A DNA stretch of 64,000 nt from Ramlibacter lithotrophicus (GCF_012184415.1 NZ_VTOX01000008.1:1-64000); one strand, 5' to 3'; shown: positions 1 through 7,270, numbered from the stretch's first letter. Numbers and translations are program-made. The notes: generated from the letters alone by a model not told the origin.

Positions 1-1
1 A

Positions 2-127
2 GGCTGCCAGAATCGGCTGGAGATCAAATCGGCGCCCCGAGCGAGCATGACCGCGATGCAATTCCTGTTCGATCCAATCGCCCACTTCGCTGCGGCCGCG
101 AAGGCGGTTTTTGCACAGCCTCGTTAG
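2..127 (+). CDS. C-terminal tail of an unidentified protein (partial at window edge)
   Basis: An open frame runs from the window edge to a TAG stop that lies inside the first integron core site (GTTAGGC, 123-129). The 41 visible residues end in AAKAVFAQPR and contain no motif I recognise. If it is real, the cassette crossover point falls inside its stop codon, so its original 3' end may have been replaced when the cassette inserted. It may equally be a chance frame over an attI-like region. I see no integrase gene in these 120 bases on either strand. Confidence 0.2.
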   Translation, partial: GCQNRLEIKSAPRASMTAMQFLFDPIAHFAAAAKAVFAQPR

Positions 128-129
128 GC
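123..129 (+). other. Integron core site opening cassette 1
   Basis: The heptamer GTTAGGC fits the R' consensus GTTRRRY exactly. Its reverse complement GCCTAAC is the R'' of the attC that closes the same cassette (755-761), as expected when a circular cassette inserted here between G123 and T124. The bases upstream do not resemble the L' half of an attC, so this may be the edge of an attI site or a secondary integration site. The integrase gene, if any, lies to the left of the window. Confidence 0.6.
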
Positions 130-144
130 GGAACGGCGGACGGC

Positions 145-157
145 TACACTCCCTAGC
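145..157 (+). promoter_or_regulatory. Candidate -10 box for a leaderless cassette 1 gene
   Basis: TACACT at 145-150 ends 7 bases before the ATG at 158. Transcription would then begin at or next to the start codon. No good -35 hexamer lies 16-18 bases upstream; that position falls on the core site. The second cassette has the same GG-N-TACACTC arrangement before its first gene (912-922). No Shine-Dalgarno sequence is present in between. Confidence 0.35.
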
Positions 158-748
158 ATGGAACTACCCCTTTGGCTAGTAATCATTCTCGGAATTGCCG
201 CGGCCATCCTCGGGCTCTGGTTGGTCGTCAAAATCGAGGAGTTTAAAGAAGACTCGAGGCGCAAGTTCAAAGGGGAGATGGTACGGGCCATTCTTCATAC
301 GCAACCTTCATGGCAGCAGATGCTCGATATCGCCGAGACTTCGGATGTGAGCGTTACGACGACGTATCAGCTCGCGCGTGAATTGCTAAAGGACATCCTC
401 ACCGGGGCGGACAAAGAACTACAAAGCCATAGAGCATTGATCGAAGGGTACATCTCCACGCACAAGCGAACGGAGCCGTTTGAGGGGCTTCCCAACGAGA
501 TCCGCATTCACCTAGAGCGCCTGCGTGACCACTTGGATGGAAAGGATCACTTCCTTGAGCCACTGACGATCCAAATCCGGGAACTGGTCACGGTGTACAA
601 GAAAGATTACAAGGCACAGAAACGCTATACGACCTGGGGATTCTTCATCGGAGTTGCTGGCGCCGTGTTTGCCGCTTATGCCTACTTCTATCCGGCCAGT
701 ACAACTCCGCCGCCATCTGTTCCAAATGCGCATGTGGCACCACGCTGA
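158..748 (+). CDS. Cassette-borne membrane protein of unknown function
   Basis: This 196-residue protein has one hydrophobic segment at each end (about residues 4-25 and 160-180). Between them is a charged, mostly helical stretch of about 130 residues, so it would sit in the membrane with a central soluble part. I recognise no family. The lower G+C and less biased codon use than the downstream chromosomal genes fit an acquired gene. It is the only gene of integron cassette 1, which runs from the core site at 123 to the attC at 755-868. The start is set by the TACACT box and absence of a better ATG. Helix-flanked proteins in cassettes are often orphan accessory genes, so no function is proposed. 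Confidence 0.7.
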   Translation: MELPLWLVIILGIAAAILGLWLVVKIEEFKEDSRRKFKGEMVRAILHTQPSWQQMLDIAETSDVSVTTTYQLARELLKDILTGADKELQSHRALIEGYISTHKRTEPFEGLPNEIRIHLERLRDHLDGKDHFLEPLTIQIRELVTVYKKDYKAQKRYTTWGFFIGVAGAVFAAYAYFYPASTTPPPSVPNAHVAPR

Positions 749-754
749 AGTGCT

Positions 755-868
755 GCCTAACAGGTCGTTCGACGCGGACACGCACGGGCAAGGCGCCGCA
801 AGCCGTGCGCGGGAGCATACGTCTCGCGGCACCTTGCCGGTGCGCGCCGGTCAACTCCGACGTTCGAC
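755..868 (+). repeat. attC recombination site closing cassette 1
   Basis: The site begins with GCCTAAC (R'', 755-761) and ends with GTTCGAC (R', 862-868). The interior folds into a long imperfect hairpin: about 19 of 23 bases pair between the segment near 780-802 and the one near 822-845. The outer parts share AACAGGTCGTTCGAC and GCCGGTCA-N-CTCCGACGTT with the second attC. R'' is the exact complement of the GTTAGGC that opens this cassette. R' departs from GTTRRRY at one base, which the matching R'' of the next cassette shares. Confidence 0.8.
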
Positions 869-892
869 CGCAAAGGCCGCCTCCCGTTGAGT

Positions 893-921
893 TTGACCGA
901 CTGTAGTCCATAGGATACACT
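893..921 (+). promoter_or_regulatory. Promoter of the toxin-antitoxin cassette
   Basis: TTGACC (893-898) and TACACT (916-921) are separated by 17 bases, a good sigma-70 arrangement. The expected transcription start coincides with the toxin ATG at 928, so the mRNA would be leaderless. The promoter lies inside cassette 2, just after its attC-derived start, which would let the pair be expressed independently of the integron's own promoter, as is usual for toxin-antitoxin cassettes. Confidence 0.5.
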
Positions 922-927
922 CTGCGC

Positions 928-1221
928 ATGCGCGTGGAGATGACCGAGGTCTACCGAGATTGGATCAACTCCCTCAAGGACAGAGTCGGCCGCGCGCGAG
1001 TCCAGGTCCGAGTGGATCGGCTGGCTCATGGGAATCCTGGGCAACACCGAGTGCTGACGCATGGCGTGTGCGAGTTGAAGATCGATCTTGGTCCCGGGTA
1101 TCGCGTCTACTACACCGAGCGTGCTGGAATTCTGATCATTCTTCTCGCCGGCGGAGACAAGTCGTCGCAGCAGCAGGACATAAAGACGGCAATCTCGTTG
1201 GCTAGAGGCCTGAAGGAGTAG
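928..1221 (+). CDS. RelE/ParE-superfamily toxin (HigB-like killer protein)
   Basis: This 97-residue basic protein shows the compact alpha/beta pattern of the phage-derived Gp49/HigB-like group: an N-terminal helical part followed by the strand run ELKIDLGPGYRVYYTE and ILLAGGDKSSQQQDI. Proteins of this group usually cleave ribosome-bound mRNA or act on translation. The stop is two bases before the antitoxin gene, giving a tight operon. The start at 928 fits a leaderless transcript; ATG 940 is an alternative. The pair is enclosed by two attC-type sites, so it travels as one cassette and probably stabilises the array. Confidence 0.85.
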   Translation: MRVEMTEVYRDWINSLKDRVGRARVQVRVDRLAHGNPGQHRVLTHGVCELKIDLGPGYRVYYTERAGILIILLAGGDKSSQQQDIKTAISLARGLKE

Positions 1222-1223
1222 TT

Positions 1224-1553
1224 ATGCCAAAGGCAGCATCGAAAGCAAAGGCCCCTGCGCCCGCTTACACCAAGACGGTCGCGTATGACGTAGCGGAGCA
1301 ACTTCGAACGCCAGCAGAAATGGCGGCGTACTTGGACGCATGGCTTGAAGAGGCCCCCGATGACGTTGCGGGTATTACTCGTGCACTTGGCGACATCGCG
1401 CGCGCGAAAGGCATGAGCCAGGTCGCGCGAGATGCTGGTCTAAGCCGAGAAAGCCTTTACAAGGCCCTGAGCGAGAACGGCAACCCCAGCTTTGCGACCG
1501 TTCTGAAGGTTGCGCGAGCCCTCGGCGTGAAGTTTCATGCGCAGCCCGCGTGA
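1224..1553 (+). CDS. HigA-like antidote protein with helix-turn-helix
   Basis: This 109-residue protein has a disordered Lys/Ala-rich start followed by an HTH of the XRE/Cro type (about residues 60-105). The motif MSQVARDAGLSRESLYKALS marks the putative addiction-module antidote family that accompanies HigB-like toxins. It would bind the toxin and repress the shared promoter at 893-921. It begins 2 bases after the toxin stop. Toxin-first order is typical of the HigBA class. The stop is 6 bases before the closing attC. Confidence 0.88.
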   Translation: MPKAASKAKAPAPAYTKTVAYDVAEQLRTPAEMAAYLDAWLEEAPDDVAGITRALGDIARAKGMSQVARDAGLSRESLYKALSENGNPSFATVLKVARALGVKFHAQPA

Positions 1554-1559
1554 GTTGCT

Positions 1560-1640
1560 GTCGAACAGGTCGTTCGACTGGGACGTCCTATTGGCCGGCT
1601 CCGCCGGCGTACTGGACGCCGGTCATCTCCGACGTTGAGG
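1560..1640 (+). repeat. attC recombination site closing the toxin-antitoxin cassette
   Basis: R'' is GTCGAAC (1560-1566) and R' is GTTGAGG (1634-1640). The interior has a GC-rich hairpin (GCCGGC around 1594-1608) and the same L-box sequences as the first attC. R'' is the exact complement of GTTCGAC at 862-868, where this cassette begins. This links start and end of one mobile unit (about 863-1634). No further attC follows, so this is the last cassette or the array was truncated here. Confidence 0.78.
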
Positions 1641-1778
1641 CCGTGCAATAACTCCCCCGCGCATTCGCTGGCCGGCCACCGTTTCGGCACCGGCTGAGCG
1701 CTGAGCGGCCATCGGCGCGTTCAGTTTGCAGTTCCGCTGGCGGCAACGCATGATGCGCATCGTGAAGCAGACCCTTGA

Positions 1779-2036
1779 CCGTCCTACACGCTCTTCCAGC
1801 AGGACGGCCAGGACGTGGCGGGAATGATGAATCCGACGTCGGAAGCTTCCGGGGGCGGGGCGTACTGGCACGCGTACATCGCCGTGGACGATGTCGAAGA
1901 ATGCGCGAGGCGTGCGCCTGCGCTCGGCGGGCGCGTCCTGGTGCCTCCGCATGAGGTCCCCGAGTTCGGAAGGGTCTGCGCCATTGCCGATCCCACCGGC
2001 GCGGTGGCACACGTCGTGCAACCGCTCGGCCGATGA
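1779..2036 (+). pseudogene. VOC/glyoxalase-fold protein, 5' end lost
   Basis: The frame encodes about 85 residues of the C-terminal half of a VOC-family protein: YTLFQQDGQDVAGMM, then GAYWHAYIAVDDVEECARRA, GGRVLVPPHEVPEFGR and AIADPTGAVAHVVQP. The last two contain the usual metal-ligand and closing strands. The upstream half is missing; a TGA at 1776-1778 precedes the fragment and the attC ends 140 bases earlier. A GTG at 1815 could restart translation but would give only a partial domain. The 1641-1778 stretch between attC and fragment shows nothing I can identify. Confidence 0.7.
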
Positions 2037-2070
2037 CGCAGGGCCGCGATCGACCGGGGTTCAGGCCGCC

Positions 2071-2514
2071 GTGATCCAGCAGTGCAGCGACGTCAGCCAG
2101 CCCGGATGGCTTGCGCTCCGACAGCAACTGTGGCCGCATTGCGCGGCGAAGGAGCATCTCGCCGAAATGTCGGCGTTCTTGGCGGAGCCTGCCCGCTTCG
2201 CGCAGTTCGTCAAGTACGACGGGTCGGGCGTTGCGGTCGGTCTGGTTGAAGTGGCGATCCGCACCGACTACGTCAACGGCGCGGACACTTCGCCGGTCGC
2301 CTTTCTCGAAGGAATCTACGTCGTGCCTCGGGCGCGGCGTTCCGGCGTTGCCCGGGAGCTTGTCGCCGCCGCGGAACGCTGGGCCCTGGGCATGGGCTGC
2401 ACGGAGCTTGCATCCGATGCTGCGATCGAGAACACTTCCAGCCACGCCATGCACGCCGCACTCGGTTTCGTCGAGACGGAGCGCGTGGTGTTCTTCAGGA
2501 AGGTACCCCGCTGA
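2071..2514 (+). CDS. Aminoglycoside 6'-N-acetyltransferase, AAC(6')-I type
   Basis: This 147-residue GNAT enzyme would transfer acetyl from acetyl-CoA to the 6' amino group of aminoglycosides. The subfamily blocks DYVNGADTSPVAFLEGIYV, RRSGVA (acetyl-CoA pyrophosphate loop), ELASDAA and HAMHAALGF-ETERVVFF resemble those of the AAC(6')-Ih/Iz branch, and the length matches its usual 145-153 residues. A GTG at 2071 is chosen because it starts just before the first conserved residues and gives family length. The gene follows the VOC fragment and an integron remnant but has no attC of its own, so it is probably chromosomal. Substrate range cannot be read from sequence. Confidence 0.88.
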   Translation: MIQQCSDVSQPGWLALRQQLWPHCAAKEHLAEMSAFLAEPARFAQFVKYDGSGVAVGLVEVAIRTDYVNGADTSPVAFLEGIYVVPRARRSGVARELVAAAERWALGMGCTELASDAAIENTSSHAMHAALGFVETERVVFFRKVPR

Positions 2515-2557
2515 CGCAGCGGGGCCGCCCAACCAGCCCCCCGCCGGAGGAGGACCC

Positions 2558-2962
2558 ATGACCACCGAAGTAGAAGCCCTCGAGCAGTTCTTCGCCGCGA
2601 TCAACCGCAACGACATGCAGGCCATCACCAGGCACTTCGATCCGCAGATCGTTCGCGTCGAGCCCGAGGGGTTTCCGACAGTCGGCACCTACCGCGGCAT
2701 CGCGGCAGTGCAGGAGAACGTCAGGACCGGCCGTGGAACCTGGGCCGAGGGAACGTGCGAGCCCGAGAAGTTCCTGGTCCACGGAGACAAGGTCGTCGTG
2801 TACCTTCATGCCTGGGTGCGCCTGAAGAACGCGACCGAGTGGACGGGCGGACGATTCGCCGACGGCTTCATGTTCCGCGGCGGCAGGATCGTCGAGTACC
2901 GCACTTTTGCCGAGCGGGCGGAGGCGCTGCAGTGGGCTGGCATCGCGCTACCTGCGCCGTGA
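2558..2962 (+). CDS. SnoaL/NTF2-like small protein
   Basis: This 134-residue protein opens with EALEQFFAAINRNDMQAI and continues with FDPQIVRVEPEGF, TYRGIAAVQENV and GGRIVEYRTFAE, the typical pattern of the NTF2-like cone fold. Members are small enzymes (isomerase-like) or ligand-binding proteins, and the specific role is unknown. A strong GGAGGAGG ribosome site precedes ATG 2558. The stop overlaps a possible GTG start of the next gene, so the two are probably co-transcribed. Confidence 0.8.
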   Translation: MTTEVEALEQFFAAINRNDMQAITRHFDPQIVRVEPEGFPTVGTYRGIAAVQENVRTGRGTWAEGTCEPEKFLVHGDKVVVYLHAWVRLKNATEWTGGRFADGFMFRGGRIVEYRTFAERAEALQWAGIALPAP

Positions 2963-2970
2963 GAGCGGCG

Positions 2971-3528
2971 ATGCAGCTCGTACGCCCAACCGAAGACCAT
3001 CTTCCCAGCTACCTTGCCGCGCTCAAGGCCGGCTGGTCGCCCAACAACGAGCGCGGACTTGCCGCGTCACTGGAAGAGATCGCGCTCATCGAGGCCGACG
3101 CGGGCGCGTTCGTGCGTTCGCTCGACAACCGGGAAGGCCAGGGCTTGCCCGTCGCCATGCCCGATGGGTCGACCGTTCCCCGGCTGCCGGGGCTTCGGCT
3201 GTGGATGTGGGACGGCGAGTTCGCCGGGAGCATAGGCTTCCGGTGGCAGCACGGAACGACGGAACTGCCGCCGTACTGCCTTGGGCATATCGGCTATTCG
3301 GTCGTCCCATGGAAGCAGCGCCGCGGCTATGCGACGGCAGCCCTGCTTGGCATGCTGGACGAAGCGCGCCTGATGGGAATGCCGTACGTGGAGCTCACGG
3401 CCGACCCGGACAACATCGCATCGCAGAAGGTCATCCTGGCCGCCGGCGGCACGCTGCACGAGCGATTCATCAAGCCGCCGCAGTTCGGCAGCAAGCCATG
3501 CCTGCGCTTCCGCATCGCCTTGCGGTGA
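2971..3528 (+). CDS. GNAT-family N-acetyltransferase
   Basis: This 185-residue protein has the GNAT core: LRLWMWDGEFAGSIGFRW, then HIGYSVVPWKQRRGYATAAL, where the RRGYAT segment is the acetyl-CoA loop, and ELTADPDNIASQKVILAAGG. It resembles the broad predicted-acetyltransferase group (COG3981-like), whose substrates are mostly unknown. ATG 2971 is used; a GTG at 2959 in the same frame overlaps the previous stop and would add four residues. It lies next to the SnoaL-like gene and is followed head-on by an IS110 remnant that ends about 12 bases past its stop. Confidence 0.85.
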   Translation: MQLVRPTEDHLPSYLAALKAGWSPNNERGLAASLEEIALIEADAGAFVRSLDNREGQGLPVAMPDGSTVPRLPGLRLWMWDGEFAGSIGFRWQHGTTELPPYCLGHIGYSVVPWKQRRGYATAALLGMLDEARLMGMPYVELTADPDNIASQKVILAAGGTLHERFIKPPQFGSKPCLRFRIALR

Positions 3529-3539
3529 GGAGCGCATGC

Positions 3540-3782
3540 AACGGCGCACATGTCTGGGGGCAGCAAACGAACCGCAATGCCTGGGCCGGCCAGCCATCGG
3601 GCTCAGTCGTGCGCCGAGCCGCACGCCTCCAGGAAGACCAGCTTCACGGCGCGGGCGGCAAAGAAGCGTTCAAACCGACGCCGGGTCAACCGGTGCGTGC
3701 GCACGATCTTCCACTGATCATCCGCCCCAGCCGGCGGGAAGACAGCATTTGCCAAATCGACGGCAACGGTCGTAGCATCCAT
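3540..3782 (-). mobile_element. IS110-family transposase, truncated and stopped
   Basis: On the minus strand an ATG at 3782 opens MDATTVAVDLANAVF, then WKIVRTHRLTRRRFERFF, VKLVFLEACGSAHD: the N-terminal half of the RuvC-like DEDD catalytic domain of IS110 transposases, with the first acidic residue in VAVDLA. A TGA at 3603-3605 replaces the expected Trp codon of the family's H-W-A-R-W segment. After it the same frame continues ARWLAGPGIAVRLLPPDM and then loses similarity near 3540, at the edge of the GNAT gene. About 75% of the transposase is missing. The non-coding start of the element may extend to about 3815. Confidence 0.8.
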
Positions 3783-3926
3783 GTCGGACTACTTTCGTTT
3801 GAAGATCTGATCCCCACGCCAATGTCGACTCAGACACGTTGCGGCAAGGGGCGGCACGGCGCCGTTGGAAACCGTGCACCCGGCGGCTCTTGCCACAACG
3901 TGCCGGTCACCTTCACGTTCAATCGC

Positions 3927-4220
3927 ATGAGAGCACTCGTGCTGGTCCTCGCTTCGTTGGTGCCGCTGTGCGCTGTCGCCCAGAAATTGCCGCGCGACGT
4001 CGCCCGTTACCTGGAGGACCGAAGGCTCTGCGATCACTTCCGGGGAGAGCCCACGGAAGGTAATCTGCCGGAACAAGTGGAACGCCGCAACTTCGTGAAC
4101 GACAGCCTCGACATCTATTGCGCGGGAACCGATACGCGACTAGCAGCGCTGAAGCGGCGCTACGCGAAGGACAAGACCGTGATGAATGCGCTGAAGTCGT
4201 TGGACGAAAAGATCGAATGA
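3927..4220 (+). CDS. Small secreted protein of unknown function
   Basis: The 97-residue product begins with a clear signal peptide (MRALVLVLASLVPLCAVA, cleavage after AVA-Q). The mature part is short and charged, with two cysteines (near LCDHF and DIYCAG) that could form a disulphide in the periplasm. The C-terminal half is a predicted helix (TRLAALKRRYAKDKTVMNALKSL). I do not recognise a named family. ATG 3927 is chosen because it starts the signal peptide; the open frame upstream has no such feature. The 240 bases to the next gene show nothing identifiable. Confidence 0.65.
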   Translation: MRALVLVLASLVPLCAVAQKLPRDVARYLEDRRLCDHFRGEPTEGNLPEQVERRNFVNDSLDIYCAGTDTRLAALKRRYAKDKTVMNALKSLDEKIE

Positions 4221-4460
4221 GCCGCATGCGACCTGACTGGTCGTTCGGCACCGGCGCACAGGTGCTCCGTGCGCTGCCGCGTCCTCGAATCATGTGCGTC
4301 GGCCCTCAGGTCAGGCCGCCCGTGCAGGTCGCTCCTGGATCCGGCGCGGACGGAGGGAGTTGCACACATCGGAGATGCTCGCCCCTGCGCATGACCAGGG
4401 GGGGCGTAGGCCCGGAAGCGGTTCGACGCGGTTCAGTGCAGATCGTCGAGGAGGCGGCAG

Positions 4461-5816
4461 ATGCTTAAGGTGGGGCTGATCATGCTGGCGGTCGCTGCGG
4501 TCTGCCTGCTCGGTTCGTACACACCCATATTTGGGCCGCTCTTCATCTTGCCTTTTGCGGACCTGGTGCTGATTGCGCTCGCGCTGATGATCTGTGCGGC
4601 GCTCCCGGTCAGGAACGCTGTGCGTGGTCTGCTGGTGGTCGCGCTGTGGATCGGAGGCAGCCTCGGTGTGGAATTGGCTCGTCTTCCTCAGCACCTGTCG
4701 GGCGCGGAGGGCCTGCTGCGTCCGCAGGTCGTCGTTCACAAGTCATTGAACCTGGCACGGGGCCAGCCTGTGGCATTGCACGGGGACACGAACCCGTTCC
4801 TCGCCGCGGCAGGCCCGGTGGTGTTTGTCACTGCTGAAACGCGATATGGCGCGCGCATCTCTCCCGGAAGAGCACTGATCAACGCTGCCGCGACGATCGA
4901 TCTCGAGGATTTGCTTGCTGCGCGAGGACGTGAGCTGATCATCGGCCATTCGTTGTATCCCCGGCTTGTCGTGAAACGCACCAGCGCCGATGGTTGGAGC
5001 CGACTGAACATACGCGTCGAGGCGGCGCCAGGACAACTGGCGGGAGAGTTTCATCGCACGTTCCCCCTGCCGCGTCCCTTTCCTGGCGTGGCCATCGGTG
5101 ACAAGCTTGGGCTGAGCATCTTCCATGACAACATGCTGCGGCGACTGCTCGGATGGAATACCCCCGTCTACCTTCATCACGAGCTCACCCGCTTTCTCGA
5201 TGAGGCCTTGGGTCTCGGGACGTTGAACACGGCTGAGGGAGCGTCGCCGACACTTGCCTTCCGGCTTGAGAGGGAGTCGTTGAAGCCGATCGCTGCATCG
5301 ACGTACCTGTCGGCCGTACTCGAGAGCCGCAGGCGCGGCATCAAGATCGATCGTGAGGCCAACAGGATCGAGGCCTGCGGCATGGTCATCTCGAACATGG
5401 AGTTCGGGGACCACGGCGGGCGGACCTATGCCGCCGTCATCGCCGCCGAAAGCGGGGCGGATCCGGTCGTGCTGGGCCACGTGACCCCGGACAACGCGGC
5501 CTTCGACTACTACTGCGACGAGGGGGCAGGCCGGCTTCTGACATTCATTGCCACCGGTAGCCCGGATAGACCTGTGCTCAAGGTGTCAACCTATTCCCAA
5601 CAAGGCGTGTTGCTCGGGGTGCAGCGTTTCGGGATGCCATTTTGGCTGCACCGGACGTCGGTTGTCACCCGCGGGTCCTGGCAACGGCTCGGCGAATCGA
5701 AGTATCGATTCTCGGTGTCGTCTCCCCTGCTCCTTCAAGTCGCCCCGCACGAAGTAGCAGACAAGACGCACTACCGCTATCTGGAGTTTGCAAGTACCCC
5801 GAGCAGTGGGTCCTGA
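4461..5816 (+). CDS. Large membrane-anchored protein of unknown function
   Basis: This 451-residue protein starts with two or three hydrophobic segments (about residues 3-25, 28-48, 55-75). They are followed by a soluble domain of about 370 residues rich in beta-like segments, with no motif I recognise. The segment TVNHG-like nucleotide or catalytic motifs are absent. The first ATG after a GAGGAGG ribosome site is used. Its stop is 2 bases before the start of the methyltransferase gene, so they are probably one transcript, but no shared function is evident. Confidence 0.65.
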   Translation: MLKVGLIMLAVAAVCLLGSYTPIFGPLFILPFADLVLIALALMICAALPVRNAVRGLLVVALWIGGSLGVELARLPQHLSGAEGLLRPQVVVHKSLNLARGQPVALHGDTNPFLAAAGPVVFVTAETRYGARISPGRALINAAATIDLEDLLAARGRELIIGHSLYPRLVVKRTSADGWSRLNIRVEAAPGQLAGEFHRTFPLPRPFPGVAIGDKLGLSIFHDNMLRRLLGWNTPVYLHHELTRFLDEALGLGTLNTAEGASPTLAFRLERESLKPIAASTYLSAVLESRRRGIKIDREANRIEACGMVISNMEFGDHGGRTYAAVIAAESGADPVVLGHVTPDNAAFDYYCDEGAGRLLTFIATGSPDRPVLKVSTYSQQGVLLGVQRFGMPFWLHRTSVVTRGSWQRLGESKYRFSVSSPLLLQVAPHEVADKTHYRYLEFASTPSSGS

Positions 5817-5818
5817 CG

Positions 5819-6568
5819 ATGGCATCAATGCGCAGACCGGATGCGGGAGCACTCTCGAAGGCAGCGCGGGGAATCACCGGGATCGCTCCGAAACATGAGC
5901 GGAGCAGCGCCGAGCCGCAGCCAGACCGACTGATGCATGACTATTACGCAGCACGGGCGCCCGAGTACGACCGCGTCTATCTCAAGCCGGAGCGGCAGGC
6001 CGACCTGGATGCCATCCGCAGATGGCTGCCGCCCCGGTTCGCGGGCAGGTCCGTCCTCGAAGTCGCATGCGGCACGGGCTACTGGACCCGGTACCTGGCG
6101 CCCGTGGCTTCGGGCATGCTGGCCGTCGATGCCTCTCCCGAGACGCTGCAGATCGCGCGGACGCGCGTTGCACCAGGGGACGTCGAATTCGTGGTTGGCG
6201 ATGCCTACCGGTTGCCGGCCGCCGCTCACGGCTTCCAATCCGCTTTCGCCGGGTTCTGGTTCTCCCACATTCCCAAGGACCGGGTCCGCGAGTTTCTGAC
6301 CCATCTGCACCGGGCGCTGGTGCCAGGCGCCAAAGTCGTGTTCCTCGACAACCGGTTCGTCGAGTGCAGCAGCACGCCCATTTCCGGGCGCGACGCACAG
6401 GGCAATACGTATCAGATGCGGCATCTTGCCGATGGATCGACTCATCGCGTGCTGAAGAATTTCCCGTCCCATCTGGAGTTGAGTGAGGCGATCGGGGGAA
6501 TCGGCACGGACTTCGAGTTCCACCAGTGGCAGTACTTCTGGGCGATCGAATATGCCGTTGCGACGTAA
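5819..6568 (+). CDS. Class I SAM-dependent methyltransferase
   Basis: This 249-residue protein has the methyltransferase core: motif I VLEVACGTGYWTRYLAP, the acidic motif II region LAVDASPETL, VEFVVGDAYRLP and a later VPGAKVVFLDN strand. The opening MHDYYAARAPEYDRVY is typical of UbiE/methyltransf_25 proteins. Substrate unknown. ATG 5819 follows the previous stop by 2 bases and gives a 38-residue extension before MHDYYAAR; ATG 5934 is the alternative start and would fit relatives better. Confidence 0.8.
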   Translation: MASMRRPDAGALSKAARGITGIAPKHERSSAEPQPDRLMHDYYAARAPEYDRVYLKPERQADLDAIRRWLPPRFAGRSVLEVACGTGYWTRYLAPVASGMLAVDASPETLQIARTRVAPGDVEFVVGDAYRLPAAAHGFQSAFAGFWFSHIPKDRVREFLTHLHRALVPGAKVVFLDNRFVECSSTPISGRDAQGNTYQMRHLADGSTHRVLKNFPSHLELSEAIGGIGTDFEFHQWQYFWAIEYAVAT

Positions 6569-6600
6569 GGCGCGATGGCCTTCATCACCGGGCCGCTGAC

Positions 6601-7191
6601 GTGCGAAACCAACTCCTGTTGTCCGTTGCCCTCCTGGTCGCCGCGGCGCTCGTGTGGCTCCTCGGCTGGAGATCCAGCGCCGGCCTCGGCCTGGCCGTTG
6701 CCGTCGTGCTCACGTCGCCCCTCGTCGCCGTGGCGCTGGCGCCGCTCGTCGCGTCGTTCCTCGGCGCTTCGTTCCGGGCAGTGAAGGAAGTCGCCTGTCG
6801 CGACATCCAGGGCAATTACTTCGCGTACAAGGGACACCGCGTCAGGATCCAGGAGGACCTGTCCGGAACTCGCTGGGTCCGGTTGCGCGATATCCGGGAT
6901 TTGGTCCCCGACTTCCCGAGAGAGCAGGTCCTGGTGCGAATCGCGCCGGACGCGATCGCGCGGCCGGAAGGCGAGCGCGAACTGTATTTTCAGGCGAGCT
7001 CGCTGGATGGCTACCTGGCGCGCAGCCGGTCCGACGCGACGATCCGGTTCCGGATCTGGCTGCAGCGCGAAGTGCTCGCGCCCGCGGAGCGGGCTTCCCG
7101 GCGCGCGGCCACCCATGCGGCCGTGCACGAGCCAGCGGTTCTCCCTGCGGCGCCGACGGCCGCCGCGCGCGAACGGTCAGGCTGCCCATGA
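6601..7191 (+). CDS. Unknown protein with two membrane segments and a BRO-N-like soluble part
   Basis: This 196-residue protein starts with two hydrophobic segments (about residues 4-20 and 25-55). The soluble part contains GNYFAYKGHRVRI, WVRLRDIRDLVPDFPREQVL and ARSRSDATIRFRIWLQREVL. That order of a short residue run, 'LRDIR' and a C-terminal FRIWLQREVL faintly resembles the BRO-N/antirepressor fold, but membrane anchoring is odd for that family, so I do not assign it. GTG 6601 begins the hydrophobic run. The stop overlaps (ATGA) a 28-codon frame at 7188-7274 with a hydrophobic peptide that I do not call. Confidence 0.5.
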   Translation: MRNQLLLSVALLVAAALVWLLGWRSSAGLGLAVAVVLTSPLVAVALAPLVASFLGASFRAVKEVACRDIQGNYFAYKGHRVRIQEDLSGTRWVRLRDIRDLVPDFPREQVLVRIAPDAIARPEGERELYFQASSLDGYLARSRSDATIRFRIWLQREVLAPAERASRRAATHAAVHEPAVLPAAPTAAARERSGCP

Positions 7192-7270
7192 CGACACGGC
7201 GCAAGGCAATCCTGTGGCTTGGCCTGCGCCTGTCGTTACCGGGCGCCGCCTACGCGAGCCTGGGCTTCGT

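Noticed and set aside
1588-2688. 366-codon minus-strand frame across the VOC fragment and AAC(6')
   Set aside because: No domain or ribosome site; the plus-strand proteins match known families.
4230-4300. A third attC-like site (GGTCGTTCGGCACCGGCGC)
   Set aside because: Only the L'' part resembles the two real sites; neither R'' nor R' is present.
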